From the NCBI RefSeq assembly GCF_004331255.1, contig NZ_SJOF01000001.1:62001-126000 (forward strand): a DNA stretch of 64,000 nucleotides, given 5' to 3'. The DNA is from Acinetobacter sp. ANC 4173 (GTDB taxonomy: Bacteria; Pseudomonadota; Gammaproteobacteria; Pseudomonadales; Moraxellaceae). Positions 11,113-20,619 of this stretch are shown here, piece by piece; the stretch's first letter is position 1; each line of letters opens with the position of its first letter. Made by a program: the position numbers and the translations under genes. The notes under the pieces were generated by a model. It had not been told where the DNA came from and did no database searches. It worked only from the letters and a program-made list of their open reading frames with translations.

Positions 11113-12030
11113 ATGAAAACTTTGAAGATTGCAACACGCCAAAGTCCCCTTGCTTTATGGCAGGCAGAATTTATTCGTTCCTGTTTGGAAGAACGCAATG
11201 CTGATTTGAAGGTGGAGTTGGTTACGTTTGTCACTCAAGGCGATAAAATTTTAGATACGCCGTTGGCGAAAATTGGCGGGAAAGGCTTGTTTGTGAAGGA
11301 GTTGGAAGCTGCACTGTTGGATGGTCGAGCTGATTTGGCGGTACATTCTATGAAGGATGTCCCTATGGCACTTCCAGAAGGTTTAAGCTTGGCAGTGATT
11401 TGTGAGCGTGAAGATCCATTTGATGCTTTTGTTTCAAACCACTATGCAAATTTTAACGATTTGCCACAGGGTGCTAAAGTAGGAACATCAAGCTTGCGCC
11501 GTAAATGCCAAATTTTAAAGCAGCGCCCAGATCTTGAAATTATTGATTTACGCGGTAACGTCGGAACCCGCCTATCGAAATTAGATGCAGGTTTATATGA
11601 TGCCATCATTCTAGCCAGTGCAGGACTTAAGCGTTTAGGGCTTTCAGAACGCATTCGTCATAGCTTGCCAGCTAGCGTTAGTTTGCCAGCAGTTGGACAA
11701 GGAGCATTGGGGTTGGAATGTCGAGAACATGATCAACAGGTTTTAGATTTAATCCAACCTTTGTTGCATATCGAAACTTCGGCGTGTGTTCGTGCTGAAC
11801 GTGCCTTTAATGCTTATTTGGAAGGTGGTTGTCAGGTGCCAATTGCAGGTTATGCCACTTTACATGCAGACCAGTTGCATATTGAAGGGCGTGTCGGCAG
11901 TGTCGATGGTGTAACTTTATTGGTCGCTGAATTACGTGGACCAGTGGTAGAAGCCGAGCAGTTAGGCGAAGCTTTGGCACAACAACTACTTGAGTTAGGT
12001 GCAGGAGAGCTGCTCCAAGCGTTGCATTAA
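11113..12030 (+). CDS. hemC: Porphobilinogen deaminase (hydroxymethylbilane synthase)
   Basis: Joins four porphobilinogen units into hydroxymethylbilane in haem biosynthesis. I choose the ATG at 11113 ([11 protein letters not shown]) because the family begins at this point; the upstream in-frame ATG at 11098 adds five residues, and neither has a good ribosome-binding site. The 305-aa protein has the conserved VHSMKDVP (77-84), RRKCQ (129-133), LRGNVGTR (146-153) and C240 in [12 protein letters not shown], which carries the dipyrromethane cofactor. hemD begins 3 bp after its stop. Confidence 0.97.
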   Translation: MKTLKIATRQSPLALWQAEFIRSCLEERNADLKVELVTFVTQGDKILDTPLAKIGGKGLFVKELEAALLDGRADLAVHSMKDVPMALPEGLSLAVICEREDPFDAFVSNHYANFNDLPQGAKVGTSSLRRKCQILKQRPDLEIIDLRGNVGTRLSKLDAGLYDAIILASAGLKRLGLSERIRHSLPASVSLPAVGQGALGLECREHDQQVLDLIQPLLHIETSACVRAERAFNAYLEGGCQVPIAGYATLHADQLHIEGRVGSVDGVTLLVAELRGPVVEAEQLGEALAQQLLELGAGELLQALH

Positions 12031-12033
12031 TTC

Positions 12034-12813
12034 ATGTTATTTATTAATACCCGCCCGAACACTCGCGCGACCGAGCTCAGCTTAAACATCCAACAGGCAG
12101 GTATTCAAGTCTTGGAGCTTCCATTGTTGGTGTTGGAGCCGTGTGCATGGTCATTAGAATTGCAGGATTTGTATCAGCAGTTACCCAAGGCGACCTGTAT
12201 TGTGGTGGTGAGTCCTTCGGCGGTTGAATTTGGAATGCAGGGCTTAAAGCAAAGTGGTGTGTCACTACAAGCCTTGAGTAAAGTGCAGTGGATTGCAGTC
12301 GGTGAAAAAACGGCACAAGCACTGGCCCAATATGGCTTAGCTAGTCATGTGCCCGAGGTTGAAACATCAGAGGGGATGTTGCAGATTCCATTGTTGCAAG
12401 ATCTGCCTCCATCTGCTTGTGTGGCTTTTTGGCGAGGACAAGGTGGGCGTCAATTTATGATGGAGACTTTGCAACAGCAAGGTGTCTCTGTTTTAAATTT
12501 TATTTTGTATCAACGGTATTGCCCAGCACAGACGATTCAAAATTTTGATCAAGTTGTCGTACAGTTGCAACAACATCAGCATTATAGTGTGCTGATTAGC
12601 AGTGAAGCCAGTTGGTTAAACTGGTTGGCGTTGATGCAAACGCATACAGAGTTGCTTGCACGGGGGCATTTTATGGTGTTGGGTAAGCGACTGTATCAAT
12701 TGCTGTTAAATACCCAGCGACAACAGCATTTACCATTTCATCTCCATCAATTATCTGATTTAAATACAGCAACAATATTGCAATGCCTTCAAGCGATGCC
12801 GAGAAATGCATGA
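12034..12813 (+). CDS. hemD: Uroporphyrinogen-III synthase
   Basis: Cyclises hydroxymethylbilane to uroporphyrinogen III with inversion of ring D. The 259-aa protein begins with the family's MLFINTRPN, and shows the two-lobed HEM4 pattern with VVVSPSAVEF (about residues 57-66) and WIAVGEKTAQAL. As is usual for HemD, sequence conservation is low, and the assignment leans on its position directly after hemC (3-bp gap). Its last codons overlap the next gene as ATGA, so the two are probably translationally coupled. Confidence 0.9.
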   Translation: MLFINTRPNTRATELSLNIQQAGIQVLELPLLVLEPCAWSLELQDLYQQLPKATCIVVVSPSAVEFGMQGLKQSGVSLQALSKVQWIAVGEKTAQALAQYGLASHVPEVETSEGMLQIPLLQDLPPSACVAFWRGQGGRQFMMETLQQQGVSVLNFILYQRYCPAQTIQNFDQVVVQLQQHQHYSVLISSEASWLNWLALMQTHTELLARGHFMVLGKRLYQLLLNTQRQQHLPFHLHQLSDLNTATILQCLQAMPRNA

Positions 12814-13661
12814 AAAAGTTTTTAATTGTTTTAATTTTGGTCTGTGTGGCATGGATTGCCAAATTAAGCTATGACATTTTTCAGTTCAATCAAACGCAAG
12901 TTGCAATGCAGGATACGTTACAGCAGCTCGAAACCCATAGTGCCAATCTGAATGATCAAATTGTTGCTTTGCAGCGTCAAACCCCAAAACCACCTGAGTC
13001 AAACGCATCGAATGTGACAACTACGGGCACGGGCGTGCAGGCATCGACTACAACATTGCAGGTCGATCCTATGGTTTTGATTCGCCAGCAACTCGACTTG
13101 GTTGATTTTGCTTTGCAGCAACAGCAATATCATTTTGCTTTGGAAAAGTTGGCACAACTGAATATCAATATTGAGCAATATGCTTTGGCACCGAGTTTGA
13201 AACAAAGCTTGCATCAGGTGATGGGCAAAGATCAACAATTGATACAGCAAACGGTACAAGCACGTACCGAGCAGCAGCAACAAATTCAACAACTATTACA
13301 ACAAGTAGATGTGGTATTAACATCAGAAATTAAACAAGCTCAGATGAAACCGGTCAGTGAGGGAGATCGTCCTTTCTGGCAACGTTGGTTTGAGTTACAA
13401 CCAGCCAAGCAACCAGCCACACAACTGATGCAGCGTGCGATCATTCTGAAAGAAGTACAGTTGCGCCTCTTGGTTGCGCGTGAGGCATTAAGTCGGGGGC
13501 AGTACTTAGAATATCAAAAGGATTTGGCGGAAATTATCCAAATTTTATCGGCTTTACCTGATGCGCAAGCACAAAAACTGCGTAAGCAAGTGGAGAAGAT
13601 TAAAGGGTTTAATATTATTCCGATGCCAGTTTTAAATACACGTGCAATGCTAGGATCTTAA
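12810..13661 (+). CDS. hemX: HemX-like membrane-anchored protein
   Basis: The 283-aa protein begins at the ATG at 12810, which overlaps the hemD stop (ATGA). One N-terminal membrane segment (KKFLIVLILVCVAWIAKLSY) is followed by a long Gln-rich, coiled-coil-prone periplasmic region. This is the layout of the HemX family, often misnamed uroporphyrin-III C-methyltransferase although it lacks the methyltransferase fold. Position between hemD and hemY matches the hemCDXY order in other gammaproteobacteria. Its biochemical role is not established. Confidence 0.78.
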   Translation: MKKFLIVLILVCVAWIAKLSYDIFQFNQTQVAMQDTLQQLETHSANLNDQIVALQRQTPKPPESNASNVTTTGTGVQASTTTLQVDPMVLIRQQLDLVDFALQQQQYHFALEKLAQLNINIEQYALAPSLKQSLHQVMGKDQQLIQQTVQARTEQQQQIQQLLQQVDVVLTSEIKQAQMKPVSEGDRPFWQRWFELQPAKQPATQLMQRAIILKEVQLRLLVAREALSRGQYLEYQKDLAEIIQILSALPDAQAQKLRKQVEKIKGFNIIPMPVLNTRAMLGS

Positions 13662-13662
13662 T

Positions 13663-14856
13663 ATGAAGCAGATTCTTTTAGCCTATGCTTTTATATGCCT
13701 GATTGTGATTGCTGTGATTAGTGTGTTGAGTTACGGTTTTGGTGCAGGCTATGTTTATGTGTATTGGCGCGAATGGCAATTGCAGAGTAATGTCTGGTTC
13801 ATGTTTGTGCTTTTGGCTGTGCTGGGCTTTATTTTTCAGTTGGTTTGGTTGTTGCTAAAACGCTATTTTTCTCGCGCGCAAAGAAAACAAACCGAAATCT
13901 ATGACTTCAAAACCTTGCATCCTTATGAGCAATTGGCCGTCATTTGGTTGTTAGATGCGGGTCGGGAACAACAGCAATTTATTCAAAATGCATTTACCCA
14001 GTCTGGTTTGTTGCGTGGTGTGATTGATTCAAGGCTGTATTTAATGCAGCAGGAATATCCACAAGCATTGTCCGTTTTAAGTCAGAGTCATGCCATGGCA
14101 TTTGAATTGGCTGAAATTCAACGGATTCAGGTTTATTTGGCACAGCAAGATGGTGAGCAAGCACTGACACATCTTGAATTTTTAACACAACATGAATTAT
14201 CCCCTTGGTTAAAGGATGTGCAAGCGGCGTATGAGCAACGTTTGACCGAGCTGTGGGGGGTGTTTGCAGTGCAGTTTCCGTGGTTGTATTTACGTTCTAT
14301 GCAATATGGACATTTAGATGAAGCCACCAAACAAGCATGGTTAGAGCAACTTTTACAACAGTTTGACCAAGCCAGTGCCGAAAACTTGCAAGATTTGCAA
14401 CAACGTTATTTAGATTTGTCGGCTGAAATCGAAACCCGTAGCTATCACATTAAGATGCTGTGGTTAAAATTATTATCGCGTTTACCTGACTTAAGTCAGC
14501 AGCATGAAACTTTGGCTTTACATTTACTCGATCAACAGTTTAATGCTGAGGTGTTTTATTCGTGGTTCCAACAACAATTGTTGAAGCAGGTGCCAAATTA
14601 TAGCGACGTAGAACAACATATTCAGGATTGGGAGTTGAAATATCCATCTTTACCTGTTTTGACCTTTGCAAAATGGCATGTCTACGAAGCGACTGATCGG
14701 TTAAATAAAGCAGATGCATTATTAACTTTATATCCTGATAATGTGCTCATGAATTATTTAAGGATTAAATCGACGTTGAAAAATCGGGAAGATTTGATTC
14801 ATCAGTTAAATTTGATCTTTGAAAATAATGCGAATTTTATGAAAATTAAGATTTAA
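13663..14856 (+). CDS. hemY: HemY family membrane/TPR protein
   Basis: The 397-aa protein starts 1 bp after hemX and closes the hemCDXY run. Two N-terminal membrane helices (about residues 5-28 and 42-66) form the HemY_N domain, followed by a helical, TPR-like region. This is the proteobacterial HemY protein of unclear function in tetrapyrrole metabolism, not the protoporphyrinogen oxidase called HemY in Bacillus. The C-terminus is Lys/Asn-rich and slightly shorter than some members. Function is inferred from context. Confidence 0.85.
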   Translation: MKQILLAYAFICLIVIAVISVLSYGFGAGYVYVYWREWQLQSNVWFMFVLLAVLGFIFQLVWLLLKRYFSRAQRKQTEIYDFKTLHPYEQLAVIWLLDAGREQQQFIQNAFTQSGLLRGVIDSRLYLMQQEYPQALSVLSQSHAMAFELAEIQRIQVYLAQQDGEQALTHLEFLTQHELSPWLKDVQAAYEQRLTELWGVFAVQFPWLYLRSMQYGHLDEATKQAWLEQLLQQFDQASAENLQDLQQRYLDLSAEIETRSYHIKMLWLKLLSRLPDLSQQHETLALHLLDQQFNAEVFYSWFQQQLLKQVPNYSDVEQHIQDWELKYPSLPVLTFAKWHVYEATDRLNKADALLTLYPDNVLMNYLRIKSTLKNREDLIHQLNLIFENNANFMKIKI

Positions 14857-14864
14857 GGGAATAT

Positions 14865-15293
14865 ATGTCGTTATTCAATGAATATCCAATCGTGTATGAG
14901 CAAAATGTTGCATGGGGGGATATGGATGCTTTTGGGCATGTAAATAATGTGATGTATTATCGTTATATTGAAAGCGCACGTATTCAATATTTTGATGCAT
15001 TAAATATATTTGAGCAAAGTGTATTGACGGTTGTTGCATCAAATCAGTGCAAATATTTACGACCTGTATTTTATCCAGACCAACTCAAAGTTGCTGTTCG
15101 TGTAGATGAATTACGGAATAGTGCAATGCGCATGAGTTATCTATTATTTAGTACGGCACAAGATGCGGTGGTTGCAATGGCAGAAGCGGTGATAGTTTGT
15201 GTTGATCAAGACAATATGCAAAAAACCGCAATCCCTGATGATATTCGTGAGAAGATTCTCAAAATGGAACAGCGTGTTGGACATTTAATTTAA
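14865..15293 (+). CDS. Acyl-CoA thioesterase, 4HBT hotdog family
   Basis: A 142-aa single-hotdog protein. The active-site segment WGDMDAFGHVNNVMYYRYIESAR (residues about 18-40) has the catalytic Asp and the HVNN motif of the YbgC/FadM 4-hydroxybenzoyl-CoA thioesterase branch. It probably hydrolyses short- or medium-chain acyl-CoA in the cytoplasm. It starts 8 bp after hemY with an AAGGGA ribosome-binding site, so it may be co-transcribed with the hem operon, though no functional link is obvious. The substrate is not predictable from sequence. Confidence 0.86.
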   Translation: MSLFNEYPIVYEQNVAWGDMDAFGHVNNVMYYRYIESARIQYFDALNIFEQSVLTVVASNQCKYLRPVFYPDQLKVAVRVDELRNSAMRMSYLLFSTAQDAVVAMAEAVIVCVDQDNMQKTAIPDDIREKILKMEQRVGHLI

Positions 15294-15445
15294 TTTTTGA
15301 TCATTATTTTAATATTAGATTATGAAAACCTGTATTAACTGTTGAAATCTTGTAGTGAATTTAAATATAAGTATTGAATAATCGAATTAATAAAAATATG
15401 ATAATCTCGTGTGTAAGAAATTAAATCGTATTTAATGGAGTTAAT

Positions 15446-15772
15446 ATGATGCCGGACATTAGTAATTTATCTGTAGAAGAGTTAAAGCGTTTACAAGTAG
15501 AAGCGGAAGCCTTAATCGTTTCTAAAAAAGACCAAGCAATTGAAGATGCATATACTCAGATTATGGATATTGCTGATAAAGTGGGTTTGAGTATTGAGCA
15601 AATCTTAGAGTTTGGCGCAACTAAACGTAAGAAAAGTACTCGTAAGTCTGTAGAGCCACGTTATCGCAATAAATCAGATGCATCAGAAACTTGGACTGGT
15701 CGTGGTAAACAACCACGCTGGTTAGTGGCTGAATTGGAAAAAGGCGCAAAACTTGAGGATTTTCTCATCTAG
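15446..15772 (+). CDS. H-NS histone family nucleoid protein
   Basis: The 108-aa protein has an N-terminal coiled coil (LSVEELKRLQVEAEALIV) for oligomerisation and a C-terminal DNA-binding motif TWTGRGKQPRWL near residues 86-97, the H-NS/MvaT-like AT-hook-type loop. It should bind curved AT-rich DNA and silence genes, including acquired ones. ATG-ATG (15446/15449) follows GGAG; either start is possible. It is a single gene with an AT-rich upstream region of about 150 bp and a strong terminator. H-NS homologues influence virulence traits in Acinetobacter; specific targets cannot be inferred here. Confidence 0.88.
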   Translation: MMPDISNLSVEELKRLQVEAEALIVSKKDQAIEDAYTQIMDIADKVGLSIEQILEFGATKRKKSTRKSVEPRYRNKSDASETWTGRGKQPRWLVAELEKGAKLEDFLI

Positions 15773-15810
15773 CCTTCATGAGATTGTCATGCAATCTGAT
15801 TAAATTATTT

Positions 15811-15840
15811 AAACCAAGCAAAACTGCTTGGTTTTTTTAT
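15811..15840 (+). terminator. Intrinsic terminator after the H-NS gene
   Basis: Stem AAACCAAGC/GCTTGGTTT with a 6-nt loop, followed by a T-run. It lies about 40 bp after the stop codon. Confidence 0.87.
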
Positions 15841-15937
15841 ATCGATGAATTGGCGATGATAAAAAAGTGTGCATAATGGGTGACAAAGATAAAATACATA
15901 TTTAGGGAATAAAAATAGTGATGTTGGTTGTGTTGGG

Positions 15938-16681
15938 ATGACAAAAAAAAATAAGCACCTCGCATGGTGGATTTTTGCGTTAAGTACATTTTTATTTTTT
16001 GTAGTGCTGCAAATTCCTGCAGCATGGCTCATTTCTAAATTTTATAAAAATAATCAAGTTTTACAAAATGTTAGTGGTAATATTTGGCAAGGGCAGGCGG
16101 ATTGGCATCAAGGTGGTTTAAAAGGCTCATTGAATTGGAAGGTGCGCCCTTTAGATTTATTGTTGCTTCGTTTAGGTGCTCAGGTGGATGTCCACAGCGG
16201 GCGTACCCAATTGCAAGGCACTGTGGGATATGGTTTGGGTCAACGTTGGACGGTGAAAGCAGTATCTGGTGAAATTGCCCCAGAAACATTAAAACGGATT
16301 GCTGATTGGCAATGGCCCAGTAATCCGATTCAAGTTCAAGATCTACAGTTTAAATATCAAAAAGAACAAGGCTTTCAACAAGCAGAGGGTATCGTGCAGT
16401 GGCTTGGCGGTGAGCTGACGTATAGCTTTGCGCAACGCCAAGAGCAAATGCATATTCCTTCATTAAAAGGAAGCTTCAGTGATCGAGATCAAGTGTTGAT
16501 GGTTGATGTACGAGATCAGCGTGATCAAAAAATGATAAACCTGCTTTTGGATAAGAATTTCATGCTGGATGTGCAGATGACTCAACGCATGTTGATGAAT
16601 GTGCCGTCATATCAAGGTAAAGCAGGTTTAGATACCTATGTCGTGAGTTCTCGTCAGCCCCTGTTGAAAGGGGGGATGTAA
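15938..16681 (+). CDS. gspN: Type II secretion system protein N
   Basis: The 247-aa protein has one N-terminal membrane helix (about residues 9-32) followed by a periplasmic domain with SGNIWQGQADW and repeated beta-rich LQGTVGYG-type segments, as in GspN. Its stop overlaps the gspC start (TAATG), which suggests coupling. The ribosome-binding site is poor. GspN is an accessory, not universal, T2SS component of uncertain role. The gspN-C-D group without gspE-M fits the scattered T2SS loci known in Acinetobacter. Confidence 0.88.
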   Translation: MTKKNKHLAWWIFALSTFLFFVVLQIPAAWLISKFYKNNQVLQNVSGNIWQGQADWHQGGLKGSLNWKVRPLDLLLLRLGAQVDVHSGRTQLQGTVGYGLGQRWTVKAVSGEIAPETLKRIADWQWPSNPIQVQDLQFKYQKEQGFQQAEGIVQWLGGELTYSFAQRQEQMHIPSLKGSFSDRDQVLMVDVRDQRDQKMINLLLDKNFMLDVQMTQRMLMNVPSYQGKAGLDTYVVSSRQPLLKGGM

Positions 16682-17502
16682 TGAGATCGGTCAAAGAGAA
16701 GTTACAGTATTTGAATGGTGCACAATTCAATCGTTTTGCACCGTGGCTATTGGCAGCATTATTGACATATTTAAGCTGGAAATTGGCCAGTATATTGTGG
16801 TTGTGGGTTGCTCCGCCAATGCCTATGCAATTAGAACGTGTAGAGTTAGGTTCACAGCAACCTCAAGTTCCCAATATTTCGGCATTTTCTTTATTTCAGG
16901 AAAATAATGTTTCGAGTGGTGCAACGCTTGCCAATTTTGTTCTACAAGGGGTGGTGGTGTCCTATCCGAGTCAATATTCCTCTGCAGTCATTAAAGTCAA
17001 TGAGGTGGCTGACCGTTATCGGGTCGGGGAAACACTAGCAGGCACAGCTTATCAATTGGCCGAGGTGTATTGGGATCATGTGGTATTACGTGACTCCACA
17101 GGACAAAGCCAACAAGTTGCATTTAATCGAATTGCCAATGGTTTAAATCAACCGATTGTTCCACCTGCAGCATCGCTGCCGACGGCAAATTCATCGCAAT
17201 CGACTCAAAATGCTTTGGGGCAGGCAGTGCAACAAATGCAGCAAAATCGTGACCAGTTTTTGGCTGATATGGGGGTGGGTGCAGCGAAGGGTGAAGGCTA
17301 TGAGGTCACCAGTAAAACGCCTTCAGCTTTACGGAATACGCTTGGATTACAACCTGGAGACCGAATTTTGTCCTTAAATGGTCAAAGTGTGGGGCAGGGA
17401 CAGAATGATGCACAATTACTTGAACGGGCTAAACAAGCAGGCCAAGTCAAACTTGAAATAAAACGTGGTGATCAGGTGATGACCATACAACAAAATTTTT
17501 AA
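16681..17502 (+). CDS. gspC: Type II secretion system inner-membrane protein C
   Basis: GspC links the inner-membrane platform to the secretin. The 273-aa protein has a membrane helix at about residues 20-43, the homology region around residues 70-150 (LFQENNVSSGATLANFVLQGVVV), a Gln/Ser-rich linker, and a C-terminal PDZ-like domain with LGLQPGDRILSLNGQSV. The first codon overlaps the gspN stop. gspD follows after 42 bp. In Acinetobacter the T2SS exports lipases and other effectors, but substrates are not encoded here. Confidence 0.92.
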   Translation: MRSVKEKLQYLNGAQFNRFAPWLLAALLTYLSWKLASILWLWVAPPMPMQLERVELGSQQPQVPNISAFSLFQENNVSSGATLANFVLQGVVVSYPSQYSSAVIKVNEVADRYRVGETLAGTAYQLAEVYWDHVVLRDSTGQSQQVAFNRIANGLNQPIVPPAASLPTANSSQSTQNALGQAVQQMQQNRDQFLADMGVGAAKGEGYEVTSKTPSALRNTLGLQPGDRILSLNGQSVGQGQNDAQLLERAKQAGQVKLEIKRGDQVMTIQQNF

Positions 17503-17544
17503 ATGATGAGAAATCGCCCATAGGGTTAGGAAACACAGAAGTAT

Positions 17545-19803
17545 ATGGCTTTATTTCATAATAATCGTCCAGTTTGGGCTTTGCTCGCAAGTGCACCTCT
17601 GATTGCTGCCGTGAGTAGCAGTGCCTATGCACAAACATGGAAAATCAACTTACGTGATGCGGACTTAACGGCGTTTATTAATGAAGTGGCCGATATTACA
17701 GGGAAAAATTTTGCAGTTGATCCGCGCGTACGTGGCAATGTGACGGTGATTTCCAATAAACCACTCAATAAAAGTGAAGTTTACGATTTATTTTTGGGTG
17801 TACTCAATGTGAATGGCGTGGTGGCAATCCCATCAGGCAATACTGTGAAAATTGTTCCAGACAGTAACGTAAAAAGTTCAGGCATTCCCTACGATGCTAA
17901 AAATCGCGCTAGGGGGGATCAAATTGTCACGCGTGTGATTTGGCTGGAAAATACCAATGCCAATGATTTAATTCCCGCCTTGCGTCCATTAATGCCGCAG
18001 TTTGCAAATTTGTCGGCAGTACCGGGTGCCAACGCGCTGATTGTGTCAGATCGTGCCAGTAATATTTATCAGTTGGAAACCATCATTCGTAATTTAGATG
18101 GCACCGATCAACACGATATAGAAGCGATTACCTTACAATCTAGTCAAGCCGAGGAAATGATTGGCTTATTAGATTCCATGACGGCAACAGGCGCAGCCAA
18201 AGATTTAAAAGGTGCACGAGTGCGTGTGATTGCGGACAATCGCACCAATCGCATTTTAATTAAAGGTGATACGGCAACACGCAAACGTTTGCGCCAGTTG
18301 ATTGAAATGTTGGATGTGCCTGCGGCAGACCGATTGGGTGGCTTGAAAGTTTTTCGTTTAAAGTATGCCAGTGCAAAAAATTTAGCTGAAATTTTACAGG
18401 GTTTGGTCACTGGGCAAGCAGTATCAGGGTCAGAGAGTCGAACGAATGGAGCATCGAATACCAACAATAATATGATGGGGAGTGCGAACACGATGACAAA
18501 CAATGGTTCATCGTCAAGTATTTCGACACCAGCAATTAATTTGGGGGGCAGTTCTTCTGGAGGTAATCAGAGCAACATCACCAGTTTTAATGCCAATGAG
18601 ATCAGTATTATTGCCGATAGTTCACAAAATGCATTGGTGGTCAAAGCAGATCCGCAGTTGATGCGAGAAATTGAGTCTGCGATTCAACAGCTCGATGTCC
18701 GCCGTCAACAGGTCTTAATTGAAGCCGCAATTATTGAAGTAGAAGGTTCCGATGCCGATCAATTGGGGGTGCAATGGGCTTTGGGTGACATTAGCAGTGG
18801 TGTGGGTTTAGTCAGTTTTGATAACGTGGGTTCAAGCTTAGCCAGTCTCGCTGCGGGTTATTTGAGTGGTGGAGCTTCAGGCTTGGGTCAGGCGCTCACA
18901 AGTGCAGGCAGTTCATTGGTGCTCGGTGATTATAAAGAGGGTAGTGATGGGTCACGTCAACTTTATGGTGCGCTGATTCAGGCACTCAAAGAAAATACCA
19001 AATCCAATTTACTTTCAACACCTTCGATTGTCACGATGGATAATGAAGAAGCCTACATTGTGGTAGGTGAAAACGTGCCTTTTGTGACAGGTTCAGTCAG
19101 TACGGGTACAGGTGGTACGGTCAATCCTTATACCACTATCGAACGTAAAGATGTTGGTGTGACGCTGAAAGTGATTCCACACATTGGGGAAGATGGCACG
19201 GTACGTTTGGAAGTCGAACAAGAAGTTTCTGGGGTTAAAAATAGTAAAGGTCAGGCTTCGGACTTGGTGACCAGCAAACGGGCAATCAAAACCTCAATTT
19301 TGGCAGAGCATGGTCAAACGGTGGTTTTGGGTGGCTTAATTTCGGATAACTCGATTTATAGTCGTCAATCGGTTCCGGGGCTAGGTGCGATTCCCGGAGT
19401 AGGTCGTTTATTTAGATCGGACTCAAAATCGAATCAGAAACGCAATTTATTGGTCTTTATCCACCCAACCATTGTGGGTGGAGGTAATGATGTTCGTCGT
19501 TTAGCTCAACAACGTTATAGTCAGCTTTATAGCTTGCAATTGGCGCTTGATAAAGATGGAGGCTTTGCCAAGTTGCCTGAGCAGGTGGATGATGTTTACA
19601 TGCAGCGCTTACCAGTGACACCAGGTGCACCACGCACCAGTCCTTACCAAGCAGTTCCATCAGGGGCACAGACCTCCAATGCCACGACTGTAACAACACC
19701 TGTGGCAATTGAACCGCCAATCACCAGTAGTCCTTTGCCAAAGTCGGAAGTAGAAAGAACCAAAAACACAGTGACCACAATTCGTGTGCATCCAGCTTCG
19801 TAA
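17545..19803 (+). CDS. gspD: Type II secretion system secretin
   Basis: The outer-membrane channel of the T2SS. The 752-aa protein has a signal peptide ending near SSAYA-QTW, then the N0 domain (INLRDADLTAFINEVADITG), N1-N3 repeats, a Ser/Asn/Gly-rich insert in N3 (about residues 300-350), and the secretin core with VPFVTGS and the C-terminal VPGLGAIPGVGRLF motif. A Pro/Thr/Ser-rich tail of about 90 residues follows the beta-barrel, where pilotin-binding (S domain) usually lies; no pilotin gene is nearby. A ribosome-binding site AGGAAAC precedes the start. Confidence 0.96.
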   Translation: MALFHNNRPVWALLASAPLIAAVSSSAYAQTWKINLRDADLTAFINEVADITGKNFAVDPRVRGNVTVISNKPLNKSEVYDLFLGVLNVNGVVAIPSGNTVKIVPDSNVKSSGIPYDAKNRARGDQIVTRVIWLENTNANDLIPALRPLMPQFANLSAVPGANALIVSDRASNIYQLETIIRNLDGTDQHDIEAITLQSSQAEEMIGLLDSMTATGAAKDLKGARVRVIADNRTNRILIKGDTATRKRLRQLIEMLDVPAADRLGGLKVFRLKYASAKNLAEILQGLVTGQAVSGSESRTNGASNTNNNMMGSANTMTNNGSSSSISTPAINLGGSSSGGNQSNITSFNANEISIIADSSQNALVVKADPQLMREIESAIQQLDVRRQQVLIEAAIIEVEGSDADQLGVQWALGDISSGVGLVSFDNVGSSLASLAAGYLSGGASGLGQALTSAGSSLVLGDYKEGSDGSRQLYGALIQALKENTKSNLLSTPSIVTMDNEEAYIVVGENVPFVTGSVSTGTGGTVNPYTTIERKDVGVTLKVIPHIGEDGTVRLEVEQEVSGVKNSKGQASDLVTSKRAIKTSILAEHGQTVVLGGLISDNSIYSRQSVPGLGAIPGVGRLFRSDSKSNQKRNLLVFIHPTIVGGGNDVRRLAQQRYSQLYSLQLALDKDGGFAKLPEQVDDVYMQRLPVTPGAPRTSPYQAVPSGAQTSNATTVTTPVAIEPPITSSPLPKSEVERTKNTVTTIRVHPAS

Positions 19804-19877
19804 TGCCAATAAGGTATCCAAATTGAAATCTATAAGTTGCATGGTATGATGAGGCAAAATCATAAAGAGATAATGTG

Positions 19878-20549
19878 ATGACTTGGAAGATACAGGCAAT
19901 TACAGGCGAATTTACGGGGCAAGAGATCAATATTGACCGTGATATGTTGGTTGGGCGCCATCAGGATGCAGACGTATTGTTACAATCGGCAGAGGTGTCA
20001 CGTAAACACGCAGCACTGTTGTTAAAAGAGCAGGCGTTATGGGTGCAGGATTTAAACTCATCGAATGGCACTTTTGTGAATGAAGCAAAAATTGAAAATG
20101 AAAGTCAGTTGCAGGATGGGGATGTTGTCCAGTTTGCAAGCTTTAAATTTGCAGTCTTTGCACCCGCACCAGCAGTAGAGACGGTTGAGCAAGAAGAGAT
20201 TGAAGTGCAGCAACCTGCTGAAGCTGTTGCACCGTCTGAAACGGCAGCAGAGAAATCAGCAGCACAACACATGAATGAACAGGGGATGCCAAGCCTGACT
20301 GAGCGTGATGGCAATGTGCAGTTAACTCGTGATGGAATGCCTCAGAATGTCTCTGTGCCAAAGCCTGCACCAATTCCTGAAGGGATAGATTTATCTCAAG
20401 TGACCCCAGAGCCTGAACCCGTTCCCGTTGAGCAACCCGTTTCTCGTGTAGAAGAAGAACGCACACAGCAGAAGAACGCCTCACTGGGTTTAATTACGAT
20501 TATTGTTTTGGTGATTTTGGCAATCCTCACTTGGGTGATGTTTAAATAA
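19878..20549 (+). CDS. FHA-domain membrane protein
   Basis: I start it at the ATG at 19878 (MTWKIQAITG); a GTG three bases earlier is less well spaced. The 223-aa protein has an N-terminal FHA phosphothreonine-binding domain with GRHQDAD, SRKHA and NSSNGTFVN in order, an acidic Pro/Glu-rich linker (about residues 95-195) and one C-terminal membrane helix (LGLITIIVLVILAILTWVMF) leaving the FHA domain in the cytoplasm. It follows gspD by about 70 bp on the same strand and precedes a terminator, so it may be part of the T2SS transcript. No Ser/Thr kinase is in the window. Confidence 0.86.
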   Translation: MTWKIQAITGEFTGQEINIDRDMLVGRHQDADVLLQSAEVSRKHAALLLKEQALWVQDLNSSNGTFVNEAKIENESQLQDGDVVQFASFKFAVFAPAPAVETVEQEEIEVQQPAEAVAPSETAAEKSAAQHMNEQGMPSLTERDGNVQLTRDGMPQNVSVPKPAPIPEGIDLSQVTPEPEPVPVEQPVSRVEEERTQQKNASLGLITIIVLVILAILTWVMFK

Positions 20550-20571
20550 TCTGGGAATTGCCTACAATAAG

Positions 20572-20595
20572 GGTATGCTGCGGCATGCCTTTTTT
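20572..20595 (+). terminator. Intrinsic terminator after gspNCD-FHA
   Basis: Stem GGTATGC/GCATGCC (one T-G wobble), loop TGCG, then six T. It overlaps an upstream in-frame ATG of gph at 20575, which argues that gph starts later, at 20620. Confidence 0.75.
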
Positions 20596-20619
20596 ATATC
20601 TGAATCATTCGAGCTGCTT

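Noticed and set aside
20575..20619. Longer gph starting at 20575
   Set aside because: The extra codons fall within the terminator hairpin of the upstream operon.
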